NCBI GenBank assembly: GCA_031769625.1
Contig: JAUIMM010000188.1
Coordinates: 10,268,001-10,332,000, forward strand
DNA length: 64,000 nt
Origin: Taudactylus pleione
Lineage: Eukaryota > Chordata > Amphibia > Anura > Myobatrachidae
Direction of reading: 5' to 3'
The notes beneath the pieces were generated by a model. It saw only the letters and a list, made by a program, of their open reading frames with translations. It was not told the origin of the DNA and searched no databases. Of the stretch, positions 52,012-64,000 are shown in pieces (the stretch's first letter is position 1; every line of letters starts with the position of its first letter). Both the position numbers and the translations under genes were made by a program.

Positions 52012-52980
52012 TAACTTATTACTGACATTAAGGATAAGGTGTGGTTCTTTTGAAGCTTAGGAGGTCCACTGATGTGGCCCCTTTAGGTGCTCATCCCTAA
52101 ACTAGAGAGAGTGTGCCCTCACCCTCTAGCGCCATCTGCTGTCTTCAAACTTACTGCAACAGACCCCAGCCCTCACCTAACTTTCTGTACTTGTCACTTA
52201 CTGATGAATAGAAAGACAGAGCTCACAGTACAGCATAAACCATCTTTATTTATCAGTCATATAGAGGAACATCTTGACCTATACAAATATATTGTGCGTT
52301 GCCTAGCAGCCTATACAATAATTAGAAACATACCAACAAGCAAAAGGCATCAGTTTAGAACAGTATTTTCTCTCAACACACACACACACACACACACACA
52401 CACTACAATGTGACATATTCCTGGTTCCCTGCAGGCTTGGAGCAATGGAGGAATAGCTAGCACTCAGGTGCAAAGTAGGGGTTCTAGTTGTTGGCAGATT
52501 ACAGGTATTTTCACCATTATATCCAACTCGGAATAACACTTTAATATAGAAGTAATTGAACATATTGAGGAGGAGGAGGAGGAGGAGGAGGTGTTCTTCA
52601 ATATTTATTTAAAGACGCATTGTTACATGGCTCTGACTGCATAAAGCCTTATTAAGGCAGACAGAGGTGGGCTTTAATCCCAAAGGACCTGGAGCCGGAC
52701 CACTCCCGTGAGGCTGCTGGGGAATTATAAAGTATTGCTGATAGATTCTGACCTATTTAAGGACATAGAACTGCAATAATGGCGTGAAAGTAACCATATA
52801 ATCATGGGAAAATTATTTTTTTTAATTCTAATTTGTTTTTTAAATCTCAAAAATGTAACTATTTAAAAACACTCCCAAAAGAAACCCCTGACGTCCACAC
52901 AGCTGTAACATACTCCCTCTAACAAATCTGAATTTTACGGTCATTTGAAAAGAACATAGCTAGATGTATTAGCACTTAGG
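52012..52980. repeat. Simple repeats in otherwise unassigned DNA
   Basis: A (CA)n tract at 52375-52403 and a (GGA)n tract at 52566-52590. No gene or classified element found in the rest. Confidence 0.7.
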
Positions 52981-53290
52981 TCACAGGGGATCGGTATGGT
53001 TCAAATCCTGACGCCAGAGGACCAGCAGCAGTGAAGATCCTGACAGGTAATTTAGGCAAGTATAACTAACCCTCCCCCCCCCCCCCCCTCTAACTCTATC
53101 CCTCCCCCGGGGGATGCCTAACCCTGAGTCCCCCCCGGGAGCCCCTAACCCACCCCCCCCTCCACGGCAATCTGTGCCCACCGCCTGGCTTATCTTCGTT
53201 CAGTATGCCGGGCGTTGGGCTCCCAGCGTAGGGATAACGATAGGCGTCGGGATTTCAACTGTCTGTATCCTGGTCACACACATCAGTTTA
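52981..53290. repeat. C-rich repeat related to 17405-17700
   Basis: A run of about 16 C (53074-53089), then CCTAACCCTGAGTCCCCCCC and CCCCTAACCCACCCC, the complement-type of the GTTAGG-rich stretch at 17405-17600. Followed by GCCGGGCGTTGGGCTCCCAG and CGTCGGGATTTC, like the flank at 17601-17640. Confidence 0.6.
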
Positions 53291-53304
53291 TCCAAGGCAC
53301 CCTA

Positions 53305-53580
53305 AAGTTGGATACACAGTACACGGTGTACCCAGCACGACATAGCCGGTGACGGGACCCTGCATGCGGTAAGTGTATACGCACTTGCCGATGCCGGGTC
53401 GGACGAGAGGGAGCTACGTGTCATGCTGCATTCTGCAGCATGGCATTGTTAACGCCATCCCCTGCCGGCCCTGCAGCAACCCGTGGGAGCGCGCATATCA
53501 TGGGTACACACTAATGTACACGATATGACGCTCCAAGCCGTGGGATCGGACGACATATCGTCTAGTGTGTATCCAGCATA
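53305..53580. repeat. MITE of the GATACACA / TAGTGTGTATCCAGC type
   Basis: Left GTTGGATACACAGTACACGG and right CGTCTAGTGTGTATCCAGC are imperfect inverted ends. Interior has CATGCTGCATTCTGCAGCATGGCA, a short perfect hairpin near 53432-53446. Confidence 0.6.
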
Positions 53581-53581
53581 A

Positions 53582-53694
53582 CAGTCCAGGCTTTAAGGAT
53601 ATTCATGCTTGTGCACAGATGGTACAATCAAAATGACTGCGGTACTAATGAATTCACCTGTGCTTAAGCATGGATATCCTTAAAACCTGGACTG
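53582..53694. mobile_element. 113-bp palindromic MITE (CAGTCCAGG ends)
   Basis: CAGTCCAGGCTTTAAGGATA on the left is inverted as TATCCTTAAAACCTGGACTG on the right, with inner arms ATTCATGCTTGTGCACAG / CTGTGCTTAAGCATGGAT. Nearly the whole element pairs with itself. Confidence 0.85.
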
Positions 53695-53728
53695 TTCATG
53701 TATCTTGAGGACCCACTGCTCTAGTACA

Positions 53729-53897
53729 CAGGTTCTTAAACTCAATCCTCAGGGCATGTTTTCCAGGTCTCCTCACAGAATCACAAGTGAAATAATTAGC
53801 TCCACCTGTGGATCTTTTAAAATGTGCCAGTGAGTAATGACTACACCTGTGTACCTGCTGGGTGACCTGGAAAATATGAACTGTGTGAGAACCACTG
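53729..53897 (-). mobile_element. GGTTCTCAAACTC-type MITE, inverted copy
   Basis: CAGGTTCTTAAACTCAATCC to TGAGAACCACTG. Interior ACCTGTGGATCTTTTAAAATG and GTACCTGCTGGGTGACCTGG matches the next entry in reverse. Confidence 0.8.
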
Positions 53898-53932
53898 CTC
53901 TAGTACATTAATATATCTATCACACACTATGG

Positions 53933-54106
53933 CAGTGGTTCTCAAACTCTGTCCTCAGGACCCCACACAGGTTACGTTTTCCAGGTCACCCAGCAGGTGC
54001 ACAGGTGTATTCATTACCCACTGACACATTTTAAAAGATCCACAGTTGTAGCAAATTATTACACTTGTGATTCTGAGAGACCTGGAGGAGCAAGTTTGAG
54101 AACCTG
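53933..54106 (+). mobile_element. GGTTCTCAAACTC-type MITE, direct copy
   Basis: CAGTGGTTCTCAAACTCTGT to TTTGAGAACCTG; colinear, in opposite orientation, with 53729-53897, including CCAGGTCACCCAGCAGGT and CATTTTAAAAGATCCACAG. hAT-like CAGTG end; duplication not clear. Confidence 0.8.
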
Positions 54107-54399
54107 TGTACTATGCTAATAGTCATATCTAATAGTCGCTGCCTTATCTGACTGGCAGAACTCATTTAATGAAAAATCAAAACTAAGGGTTAACTGCTTA
54201 GTTAAATATTCACCAAGGCCAGGTACCAATTCTTGGGCAAATTCAGCTACGTCCAATTCAGTCCCATGTACCAAAGTGAGCGTGATTGGGCAAATATATG
54301 CCCCACTCACTGTCCAACCAGAGTTTCTGGCTGTCCCAATCATTAGAGCCTAATCTGATGGTAATGAGGACAGGCTGTATATTCAGTACAATGCACAGA

Positions 54400-54883
54400 G
54401 GGCCTGATTCAGACCCGGTCGCAAGCGCTGAGCGCTCGCAACCGGGTAGATGGTGGCCCAGAGTGCATGCGCACGACGGAGCCGGCTCCGTCATGCGCAT
54501 GCGCGAGACCTGGATAGCGACGGGCAATCCGTCGCTCCGGGTCTCGCACCAAAGGAGGCATGCTGTCGATGTTGTGTGACAGCACGCCCCTTTTGGTGGG
54601 CGGGCCGGGGAGTGGCTGCCCAGACGGAGGCGTTCCCATGTGAACGCCTACCGTTTGGGGGCGGCCCCACTGACATCACAAGTGATGTCATTGGGAGAGC
54701 TTTTGGCTCTCGTCGGAAGCGTGATGGTCTTGACCATCATCATGGCCGCTCGCTATAGCTGTGGGTGTTCACCCACAGCTATGCGAGCGGCCAGGAAGCC
54801 GCTCCATTCAAAAAAAAAAAAAAAAAAGCCCGGCCCTGATTCAGAGCGAGCGCTGTCAGAGCGACCGGCTCTGAATCAGGGCC
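54400..54883 (-). mobile_element. Poly-hairpin MITE family A, copy A7 (484 bp)
   Basis: AGA duplicated at 54397-54399 and 54884-54886; ends GGGCCTGATTCAGACC and CTCTGAATCAGGGCC. Reversed order as in A1. Hairpin 2 pairs GGCCGCTCGC with GCGAGCGGCC, where A1 and A3 have GGACGCTCGC / GCGAGCGTCC. Hairpin 10 reads GACGGAGCCGGCTCCGTC. Hairpin 5 has lost one arm. A poly-A run lies at 54810-54827. Confidence 0.88.
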
Positions 54884-55097
54884 AGAGTTTTGTGAGAGTT
54901 TGGTCCAAAATGACCAAATTATTTGGCAGAATTGCAGTGTGTATGGGGACATTGTCTACAGGTTACCTATGGGGGGTGTGAGAATAAGTATATGCAATGC
55001 CCAGGCAACAATCTCTCCAAAAGGTCCTTACCCCAAATACTCATTGTAGAGTAAAAAATATTATTGCATATAAAATGGGTCTCGGTGCCAAATGAAA
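54884..55097. other. Short unassigned spacer
   Basis: Nothing recognised. Confidence 0.4.
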
Positions 55098-55312
55098 CAG
55101 CCAGGGAGCTGCGGCAAGCACAGAGTCTTGGTACCAGGGAGCTGCGGCAAGCACAGAGTCTTGGTACCAGGGAGCTGCGGCAAGCACAGAGTCTTGGTAC
55201 CAGGGAGCTGCGGCAAGCACAGAGTCTTGGTACCAGGGAGCTGCGGCAAGCACAGAGTCTTGGTACCAGGGAGCTGCGGCAAGCACAGAGTCTTGGTACC
55301 AGGGAGCTGCAG
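55098..55312 (+). repeat. 33-bp minisatellite, about 6.5 nearly identical units
   Basis: Unit CAGGGAGCTGCGGCAAGC plus ACAGAGTCTTGGTAC (33 bp), virtually identical from unit to unit. Because 33 is divisible by three, several frames on both strands stay open through it (for example AAPWYQDSVLA units on the minus strand). I see no start context, flanking exon or homologue, so I do not call a gene. Confidence 0.93.
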
Positions 55313-56212
55313 GAAGGAGAGATTTCAGCATTTTAGCCACAAGACTTAAAACTTTTCTTTTAAAGGCAAAATCAGTCTGTTTTGCAACAAAATAAAATAA
55401 AAAGCAAAGCTGAAGGCTCGGCACTTGCTCCAACTCACAGGCTGTACATTTGTCCCTCTTTAATACATTATTATGGTTACCTTTCATCGAGTTGTATTGT
55501 GGAAAATGTGACACAGTACAACAATTGCAATGGAACGGTTTTGTCTGTAAGTTATTACTGGTAAGTTATAGGACTGGTTACTGTACAGTGCTATCCAGTG
55601 GCCAAAATGTTACAATAATGCATTTATTATCGCACAATAGTGACTGCAAGAACATAAATCTCCCATCGGACAAGGAATAAATGACAGAGTGTAGTTTTTA
55701 CGGTTGTTCTTCCAAAGCGTACCAGGTGGGGGAGCCACTGTTTACCTGAGCAGCAGCCAATCACCTGACATCGCACACAGGAGCGGCATCATGCAAATTC
55801 AATATACAAGAATGGAATTATGCTGGGTATGTCGCTAACAATGAGGGTGCTGGGGTCCCGTGGGCAGAGAGGCTGACAGCAACACAGTGGTACGTATGGA
55901 TTTCTATGAATAAAGGAACACTGACGAATGAGTCTGTTATACAGGTTTAGTGGAACAACTACATGCTGAGCGCGGACTCGTCTCTGTCAGGGTTCGGGGT
56001 GTCAGTTCCTATTCCCAATAAATAGCGGATTATAACCAATTAGCTCATGAAGATCTCCCTGTAGAACTTTTGATTAATTATACTATTATACATAACCAGT
56101 TATCAGCAACGGTTTCTTCTTTTAACAAATATTTAAAACTTAGTATCAAACCTTTAAATATAACATCTGTGTCATCGTTGTCCCCTCTACAATGTATTTC
56201 TTATTAGTGTCA
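55313..56212. other. Unassigned DNA downstream of fdx2
   Basis: No gene or classified repeat recognised; TTTATT at 56213-56218 is a minus-strand AATAAA that could serve fdx2. Confidence 0.4.
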
Positions 56213-56466
56213 TTTATTCATATAATATTCAAATAAACTCTTCCGTCTAGGCCTGTATAGGGTTACGCTCATCGCCTGTGGTAACAGCGCGTCGGCATAG
56301 GACCGATCGTGTCTACCGCTGTTAATGTGTCCACGCGGTTTATGCCATTGCAGTTTGACTTCAGCGTAACAACGAGTATTTAGATAAAGGGATTCCCGTT
56401 GTGCGTAGCAGCTGATTTCCTTTTGTGCGTCGTGTCACGTTATGCATCACCATCTTCCATTGGTCC
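56213..56466 (-). promoter_or_regulatory. fdx2: fdx2 3' UTR, likely poly(A) signal
   Basis: The fdx2 stop codon is at 56467-56469. An AATAAA on the minus strand (56218-56213) lies about 250 bases downstream, a plausible cleavage signal. Transcript data are needed to confirm it. Confidence 0.45.
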
Positions 56467-57041
<575 letters not shown>

Positions 57042-58110
57042 GGACAGATTCAATTCAGCGCGCTGTTGTTAGCGCCCGGGAACAAGAGCCACCCTGAGGG
57101 TGCCAGGAAAAAACCCAGCTACAGTGCCGGCCCAAGGCGGTTTTCCAGCTTAGCGCGACACTAACAGCCACGCGACCGGCACTTTAGTAGGAGAATGACG
57201 ATTTTTGAGACTAAGCACCCAGGTTAAGTTGCGGGAACAGTCATTCTCCGATTAAGGGCCGTATTCAATTAGCGGTGAAAACGGCCTTTTTTCAAAAAAA
57301 AAAAAAACAACATTTTTTACAAAAAACAGGCGAAAACGGCAACGGGGCGAAAAGAGACTGGAGAAAACTTTTCTCCATCGCAGACCAGGAGAAAGACAAT
57401 GCAAAATCCCTATTTTTGGCTAAAAATGTGGGAATTTCTTTCAGAACCCTTTGGACATCCCGCCTAATGATAAATTACCGGAATTTTTTTTTTTCGGAAG
57501 TTACATGCTTCGGCGAAAACATTTTGGGCAAAAAAAAAAAATCGTTGGATAAAAGATAGAAAGCATTTTTTTTCCCCCAGGAAATTACTGTTCCAAGTAT
57601 ATTTTCGTGTCATAAAACCGCAATTTTAAAAACAGTTAAAAAACCGCCTGCTGCAACCACGTGCACTGTTTTAAACACTTGACGTATCCATATCGCCCCC
57701 CGAAAAATCAGACCCAAATATGTTAAAACCTTTTTTAGAGTTTTTTTTTTTTCCCACCCAAAATTTGCGCGGTCGTTTTTCGACAAACTACGCAACTTAC
57801 AATTTTTTTTCTGTCATTTATCATTAGGGGGGTGTCCATAGAGTTCTGAAAGAAATCCCCACATTTTTTGCCAAAAATAGGGATTTTGCTTTTTTTTTTC
57901 TCCTGGTCTGAGATGGAGAAAAGTTTTCTCCAGTTTTTTTTCGCCCGCTGTTGTCTTCACCTGTTTTTTTGGCAAAAATGTTGCAGTTTTTGTTTATTCA
58001 AAAACATCCGTTTTCGCCGCTAATTGAATACGGCACTTAACTTGGAACAGTCAGACTAAACAGCCCGCTGAATTAAATAGCTCCGGGACCAACTTCCCGC
58101 TGCTATTCAA
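57042..58110. repeat. Family E element, copy E1, split by a family C element
   Basis: GACAGATTCAATTCAGCGCG and GGAACAGTCATTCTCCGATTAA on the left; CTTGGAACAGTCAGACTAAA, CAGCCCGCTGAATTAAATAG and CTCCGGGACC on the right. The same blocks run uninterrupted in E2 (58558-58864), which shows where the insertion occurred. Confidence 0.7.
57256..58036. mobile_element. Long foldback element (family C-like) with TTAA duplication
   Basis: GGGCCGTATTCAATTAGCGG on the left is inverted as CCGCTAATTGAATACGGCAC on the right. Pairing continues far inside: GAGAAAACTTTTCTCCAT, CCCTATTTTTGGC, GTGGGAATTTCTTTCAGAAC all have inverted partners. TTAA flanks both sides (57252-57255 and 58037-58040). TTAA duplications are typical of piggyBac and Kolobok superfamilies. 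No transposase. Confidence 0.82.
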
Positions 58111-58557
58111 CTCCCACTGAACTTTCGCCCACCTAGAAAGAGATTCAAGAAGTTGGTCTTTACACCATTGATCCAGATAAATTCACCCGTGTGTCTGTGT
58201 GTGTGTCTCTCTACACTATAGCTGGCTCTTTTTGCTTGTTATCCACTCATTTGCTGACATTTATTATCAGTTATTTATATAGCACCAATCATACATTGAA
58301 CTGTACAGAAAATATGTACCAGCCCTAATGGTCCTCTTCCAAAATGTCCAATATTAATCTATTCCATTTGGAATTAGTAGCAGGTAAGCAGACTGGTTTG
58401 GGACCACAAAGCCAAGTTCTATTGTTGTGAATAAGTTATGGGAAGGGGTGGAGCGGGTTTGTGAGGACCCAAACCGTTTCTAGTTTAAAAATTGATCTAT
58501 ATATCTATACACACACACTTCTATATTTTTATACATGTCTATATATCCATCTCTAAT

Positions 58558-58864
58558 GGCTCGATTCAATGCAGCACGATGCTGAATAACCCAGGGAGGG
58601 AGCTGTTCAATACAGCACGCTGTTTGGTCTGACTAAATGATTCCCACAAAAATGCCGGCCGCGTGGCCCTTTTCTTGCTTAGCGTGGCCGGCACATTAGT
58701 CGGAGAGTGCCGGTTCTCGCGACTAAACACCCATGTTAAGTTACAAGAACCGTCATTCTCCGACTTAACTACCAACTGTCGGACCAAACAGCGCAGTGAA
58801 ATTAATAGCTCCGGGAGCCCCCTCCTGGGACTATTCGGCATTGCGCTGAATTGGATCGAGCCCA
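58558..58864. mobile_element. Family E element, copy E2 (complete)
   Basis: GGCTCGATTCAATGCAGCAC on the left, inverted as GCGCTGAATTGGATCGAGCC on the right; interior CCGTCATTCTCCGACTTAAC and AATAGCTCCGGGAG match E1. 307 bp. Confidence 0.75.
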
Positions 58865-58957
58865 AATATCGTTAATAACAAAACAAAATTATTAATCATT
58901 TTACTAGTGGTTTTGGCAAATAAATGTATGAGGTTTAAAGTGATAGTGACCAAGTTA

Positions 58958-60293
<1,336 letters not shown>

Positions 60294-60840
60294 TCACAGT
60301 GGAGGACGAAGGTGTGTAACCCATACACTGATTGGCCTGGAGTAATATGGCGTAGGACGTGTTTTCCAGCTCTCCCGCTTTCCTGTTAAGAAATCCTGTT
60401 TGCGTGGACGTGCCCTCTCCAACTTCGGTATAGCTGCGAGGTACTCTTTCCTGCGTCTCCTGAGGGTCACTGGTGGGCTCTTTGTCCAGTGGCTGCTTAC
60501 CTGTTGCCCGGTGATCTCCGTGGCCGGGTCCCGCGATGTGTAGTTCCTGGCTCCTGGCAGCTGTCCTCCTGTGCTGTGTCCGGTTGGTGGCTCCCTCCTG
60601 CTTCTTCTAGCCTGTCCTTGTGGCGTGGGACGCGCTGGGGATCGGCGGCTGCCATCTTGGTACTGCTCCAGTCTGTGGCCATCTCCTGAGGCTCCCTGTT
60701 TTCCCAGCACCACAGATACTGCAACTGCACAGCTCCGCTCCCTCCTGTTTTTACTGTCCTCTGCTGTGACCCTCTGCCGGTCTTTACTCCTCTAGGACGT
60801 TTTCTGTTGTTGGCCGCCATTTTGATTGTTGTGTGGAGTA
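60294..60840 (-). pseudogene. Possible non-LTR (L1-like) ORF1 N-terminus
   Basis: On the minus strand from 60821: MAANNRKRPRGVKTGRGSQQ, followed in shifting frames by QPDTAQEDSCQEP and LRRRRKEYLAAIPKLERARP. Basic, low-complexity, starting directly at AAAATGGCGGCCAAC. This looks like the start of a retroposon ORF1 but I cannot match a defined family. It could also be a 5' part of an unknown transcript. Confidence 0.3.
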
Positions 60841-62427
60841 GATCTGTACCATTGTATTCTAGACACAGGTTACACAATTTGCTTTGCTCCTGGTGATTAT
60901 ATATCTATGGCTATATCTTCAAGCCCATTGCAATGGATCCTTCAGGCGATCAACCTCCCCAGAGGCTGCTCAACTTGTTTGGTGGCCTGCAGGTGGAGAA
61001 CCTCTCTCCCTGTACTGATCCTGTTTTCGTGTCCTCTACTACTGATCCTGTCCTGGACTTCTCCTTTCCAAACAGATGAGATTGTATCTGAGTTTGATAC
61101 CTTCTCCATGTCTGGGTATTTTGATTCTGCTGTGGTTTCCCTGAAGATCCATTCTCCAGGCCTATTGGAAACGAAGTTTGGGATGGCTGTTCTCTCCGGT
61201 TCCTGAATCTGAAGCTTTCATGTTCACTACGAAAGATCCTGTCCTGGATGTATGCTTACCAATGGATGCGATAATATCAGAGTCTGATATCGACTCGGTT
61301 TCTGGGCGTTTTGATTCTGATGTGGTTCAGGCAAAGATCCGTTCTCCAGGCCCATTGGATACGATGGGGATCCAAGATTCTTTATTGCAGTGCTCCATGG
61401 ATTTTCCCATGTGACCTTGGTTGGGCTGGAACAGGACGGTTCCTTTATTTACATCCTTGTAAGACGTGGAGGACTGGCCGGATGAATGCTTTGCAGACCA
61501 TCATTTTGCCTCTCAGTTTAGATGCCTTTTCTACCCGATTTTTCTTTTTCTTACTGGTGAATAGGTCAGTAAACTGCTCAGTGGGAGAGCTGGGCCTCGT
61601 CTAGCTAAGGGTCATTTAATTTATTGCCCTTGTCAGTCGTGTGGTTTTACTATCCTTAACTTGAGTCCGGGGGAGGGGGTGGGGGGGAGGTTCTTAGGTA
61701 GTTTAGTGTAGTTGAAGGAAGTGGGGTATTTAGGGATCCAAGTATGCCACAGTTGGGGTTAGGTTGAGCTAGGGGGGGTTATGGGAGGTTTGCTTTGGGT
61801 ATATTTGTTTTTTGCTATACTGGTGAACATGGGTTTGTTTTATTTTATTTCTCCTGTCTTGCCGTGCGGTTATTTATTTCGGTTCTCTATTGGCAGTGTA
61901 TTTCTGTAAATTAGTTTGTATGTGTTGTATGCCACACATACCCCTCCTTGGTCTCAGGCTCGGTGTGCCCGGATGGCGCTTTCGGGTACTTGGTATACTC
62001 TCATTAGAAAAACGGAGAAAAGATAAGATATAATGTCCAGTGCACTTTCATGGGTTCAATGTGGCCATGTTATGTTTTCTGAATAAACAATAAAATATAA
62101 CTTTTATTATGTTTCTTAAAATATGATGTACAGATATACTTGGCGAAATATAAAATTAAAGAATTTAGAAAGTGAAAAAAGATTATAATGAAGAGTGATT
62201 AAAAACACTTCCAGGTGCTGTCAGTCATTCGGATCTTTCTTAGTATCTGTCTGTGAATGCTAGATTGGCTAGGTTACACTGTAACAAAATTGTAACTTAT
62301 AGGTGTTGTCTCAAAGTATCTTTCCAGAGACTGTGAAGTAAGACAGTATTATGTAATTACCTAAATAGCAGCTTTTATGTCCAATAATGTGAGAGTCCTA
62401 TACTTGTTGATGGTATCTAGGCACTAA
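60841..62427. repeat. Unclassified sequence with a ~190-bp direct duplication
   Basis: 61030-61165 and 61222-61370 are diverged direct repeats sharing GATCCTGTCCTGGA, GTATTTTGATTCTG-TGTGGTT, AAGATCC-TTCTCCAGGCC and TATTGGA-ACGA. The G-rich segment 61665-61790 contains GGGGGAGGGGGTGGGGGGGAGG. Frames are short and domain-free. Possibly an old non-LTR element. Confidence 0.4.
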
Positions 62428-62959
62428 GGCCCTGATTCAGAGCCGGACGCTCTGACCAGAGCGCTCGCTCTGAATCAGGGCCCACCTCCATTAAAATGGA
62501 GCGTCCTCCTGGACGCTCGTATAGCTGTGGGTCACCACCCACAGCATATACGAGCGTCCAACAAGACCATCGCGACCATCGGACTTGCGAGTGAAACCCT
62601 GTGGTCGGGTTTCTCAACCGCAAGGCCAGGAGTGATTTTGGCTCTATCAGAGCCAAAATCACTCCCACTGACATCACTAGTGAAGTCAGTGGGGCCGGCT
62701 TCAGACGGTAGGCGTTCCCATAGGAACGCCTCCGTCTGGCAGGCACGCCCCCGGCACGCCCACCAAAGGGGGCTTGCTGTCAATCAACATCGACAGCACG
62801 CCCCCTTTGGTGCGAGACCCGGAGCGATGGAAAGTCCTTCGCTCGCCGGGTCTTGCGCATGCGCACGACGGAGCTCCCTCCGTCGTGCGCATGCGCAGTG
62901 GGGACCATCGACCCACTTGCGAGCGTACAGACGCTCACGAGTGGGTCTGAATGACCCCC
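62428..62959 (+). mobile_element. Poly-hairpin MITE family A, copy A8 (532 bp)
   Basis: TAA duplicated at 62425-62427 and 62960-62962; begins GGCCCTGATTCAGAGCC. Order as in A3. Hairpin 2 pairs GGACGCTCGTATA with TATACGAGCGTCC; hairpin 5 is GTGATTTTGGCTC / GAGCCAAAATCAC; hairpin 10 is GCGCATGCGCACGACGGAG with its partner. One of the best preserved copies. Confidence 0.9.
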
Positions 62960-62962
62960 TAA

Positions 62963-63435
62963 ATCTCTATACTGCCATAAAAGTGTCACTATGATGATGA
63001 TATATCATTACTCTGTCCTTAATTAACTATAGCCAATAAAACATTCATAATAGTGCTGTATCACTCGGTGTTGATGAGGTTAATTATTTCATGGATCATA
63101 GATTAAATAATTATCTGTATATCGCAATGACCCAGAACAGTTCAGGTAATATGTTTCAGTATTATATCTATGATTCAATAGTCCCAGGGTATCCAGCGGT
63201 ATGATAATAAGCTCAGTGGGAACACCAATGCTCTCTCCCGATTCGGTATTAGTCCTCACGAACACACTTACATAAACATATCACACTACACACATTATAT
63301 AACAATATCAAAATTAGATCCTAAGGCCGCATTCAATTGTGCAGAGACCGGCAGCACCCAGGTAACGCCGACGCGGGTTTCGCCTGTGGCTGCTTTATCC
63401 AGCCCTTACTCCCCTATAGCTGCAGCTCTACCCCA
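62963..63435. other. Unassigned DNA
   Basis: AT-rich. AAGGCCGCATTCAATTGTGC at 63322 resembles the left end of family C/E elements, without a partner. Confidence 0.4.
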
Positions 63436-63725
63436 ACTTCTCCAAACCTTTACCCTCAGCTCTACCCCAACTGCTATATACCCACCTCAGAACTGTCCCA
63501 ACTGGTATATACCCCCCTCAGCTCTACCCCAACTGCTATATACCCCTCAGCTCTACCCCAACTGCTATATACCCCTCAGCTCTACCCCAACTGCTATATA
63601 CCCCCCTCAGCACTGTCCCAACTGGTATATACTCCCCTCAGCTCTACCCCAACTGCTATACCCCCCTCAGCTCTACCCCAACTGCTATATACCCCCCTCA
63701 GCACTGTCCCAACTGGTGCCTGCCC
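63436..63725 (+). repeat. 28-30 bp minisatellite
   Basis: About ten units of CAGCTCTACCCCAACTGCTA plus TATACCCCCCT, with a variant CAGCACTGTCCCAACTGGTA. The proline/tyrosine-rich frames across it follow the repeat. Confidence 0.92.
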
Positions 63726-64000
63726 TCAACTGCCATAATACCCAGAAAAAGTGGTGCAGGACCCCAATTTTAATTAAAGTGAGGGGTCCCTGGGACCCAC
63801 AATTTTTTCCGCTCAGTGCAATCACTGTTCACCCTGTCATTCACCAGACCTGTACCCCCCACAGCATCTGTTATTGGCAGGTCAGTCGTCTGTGAGGGGG
63901 CTGGGGAGTATTATTTTTCTGTGGGGGCCAGTGCTTGTGTCTTTATTCCTGTGGGGACAATTTCTTTTTTTTTTTTTTCCTATGGAGACAAATGTGTGTT
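63726..64000. other. Unassigned DNA to window end
   Basis: Nothing recognised apart from a poly-T run (63966-63979). Confidence 0.4.

Noticed and set aside
58663..58875. 70-codon frame near the fdx2 exons
   Set aside because: Lies inside the E2 foldback element and does not align with ferredoxin.
63337..63895. Overlapping Pro/Tyr/Ser-rich frames
   Set aside because: Translation of the 28-30 bp minisatellite; phase changes with unit length.

Overview
The window looks like nuclear DNA of a large-genome vertebrate, most likely an anuran amphibian. The case rests on two genes with short exons and GT-AG introns, and on repeat families known from frogs: a chromodomain Ty3/gypsy element, Tc1, DIRS, an L1/Tx1-type LINE, CR1, hAT and Harbinger-like MITEs. 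I cannot name the species. No prokaryotic gene, CRISPR array, rRNA or tRNA was recognised.

Host genes. (1) haus1, the augmin complex subunit, lies on the + strand with nine coding exons from 26733 to 46345. All splice phases fit and the product is about 285 residues. Its promoter area (about 26380-26730) carries two perfect CRE palindromes, a YY1-type box, an inverted CCAAT box and an E-box. (2) The last two coding exons of fdx2, the mitochondrial [2Fe-2S] ferredoxin, lie on the - strand at 58959-59046 and 56467-56623. Its 5' exons were not found. The two genes are convergent. haus1 serves spindle microtubule branching and fdx2 serves Fe-S cluster and heme A synthesis, so no functional link is implied.

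Layout. 1-3626: foldback elements and unassigned DNA. 3627-9119: a minus-strand Ty3/gypsy chromovirus with both LTRs and a broken gag-pol. 9120-17600: a GATA microsatellite, hAT-type MITEs, two related solo-LTR-like blocks and C-rich tandem repeats. 17600-23700: decayed gypsy fragments on the + strand, split by MITEs. 23815-24990: a 28-bp tandem array split by a foldback element. 25301-26088: a hAT element with a perfect 8-bp target duplication. 26100-46850: haus1, whose introns hold a 38-bp array of ZNF143/SBS-like motifs (intron 1), a CR1 tail, two minisatellites that start at splice donors (introns 4 and 5), and a Tc1 element interrupted by an L1 (intron 8). 47180-52011: a second, decayed Tc1 with MITE, DIRS and foldback sequences lying between its parts. 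52000-64000: MITEs, a 33-bp array, the fdx2 exons, nested foldbacks and a 28-30 bp minisatellite.

Most unusual signal. At least eight copies of a roughly 480-560 bp element (family A) are each built almost entirely from about ten consecutive hairpins in a fixed order. They have 3-bp target duplications and ends related to GGGCCTGATTCAG. Between copies, the two arms of the same hairpin change together. That points to hairpin-preserving selection or intrastrand arm correction. A second ~600 bp family (B, three copies) shares the ends and the 3-bp duplication but not the hairpin chain.
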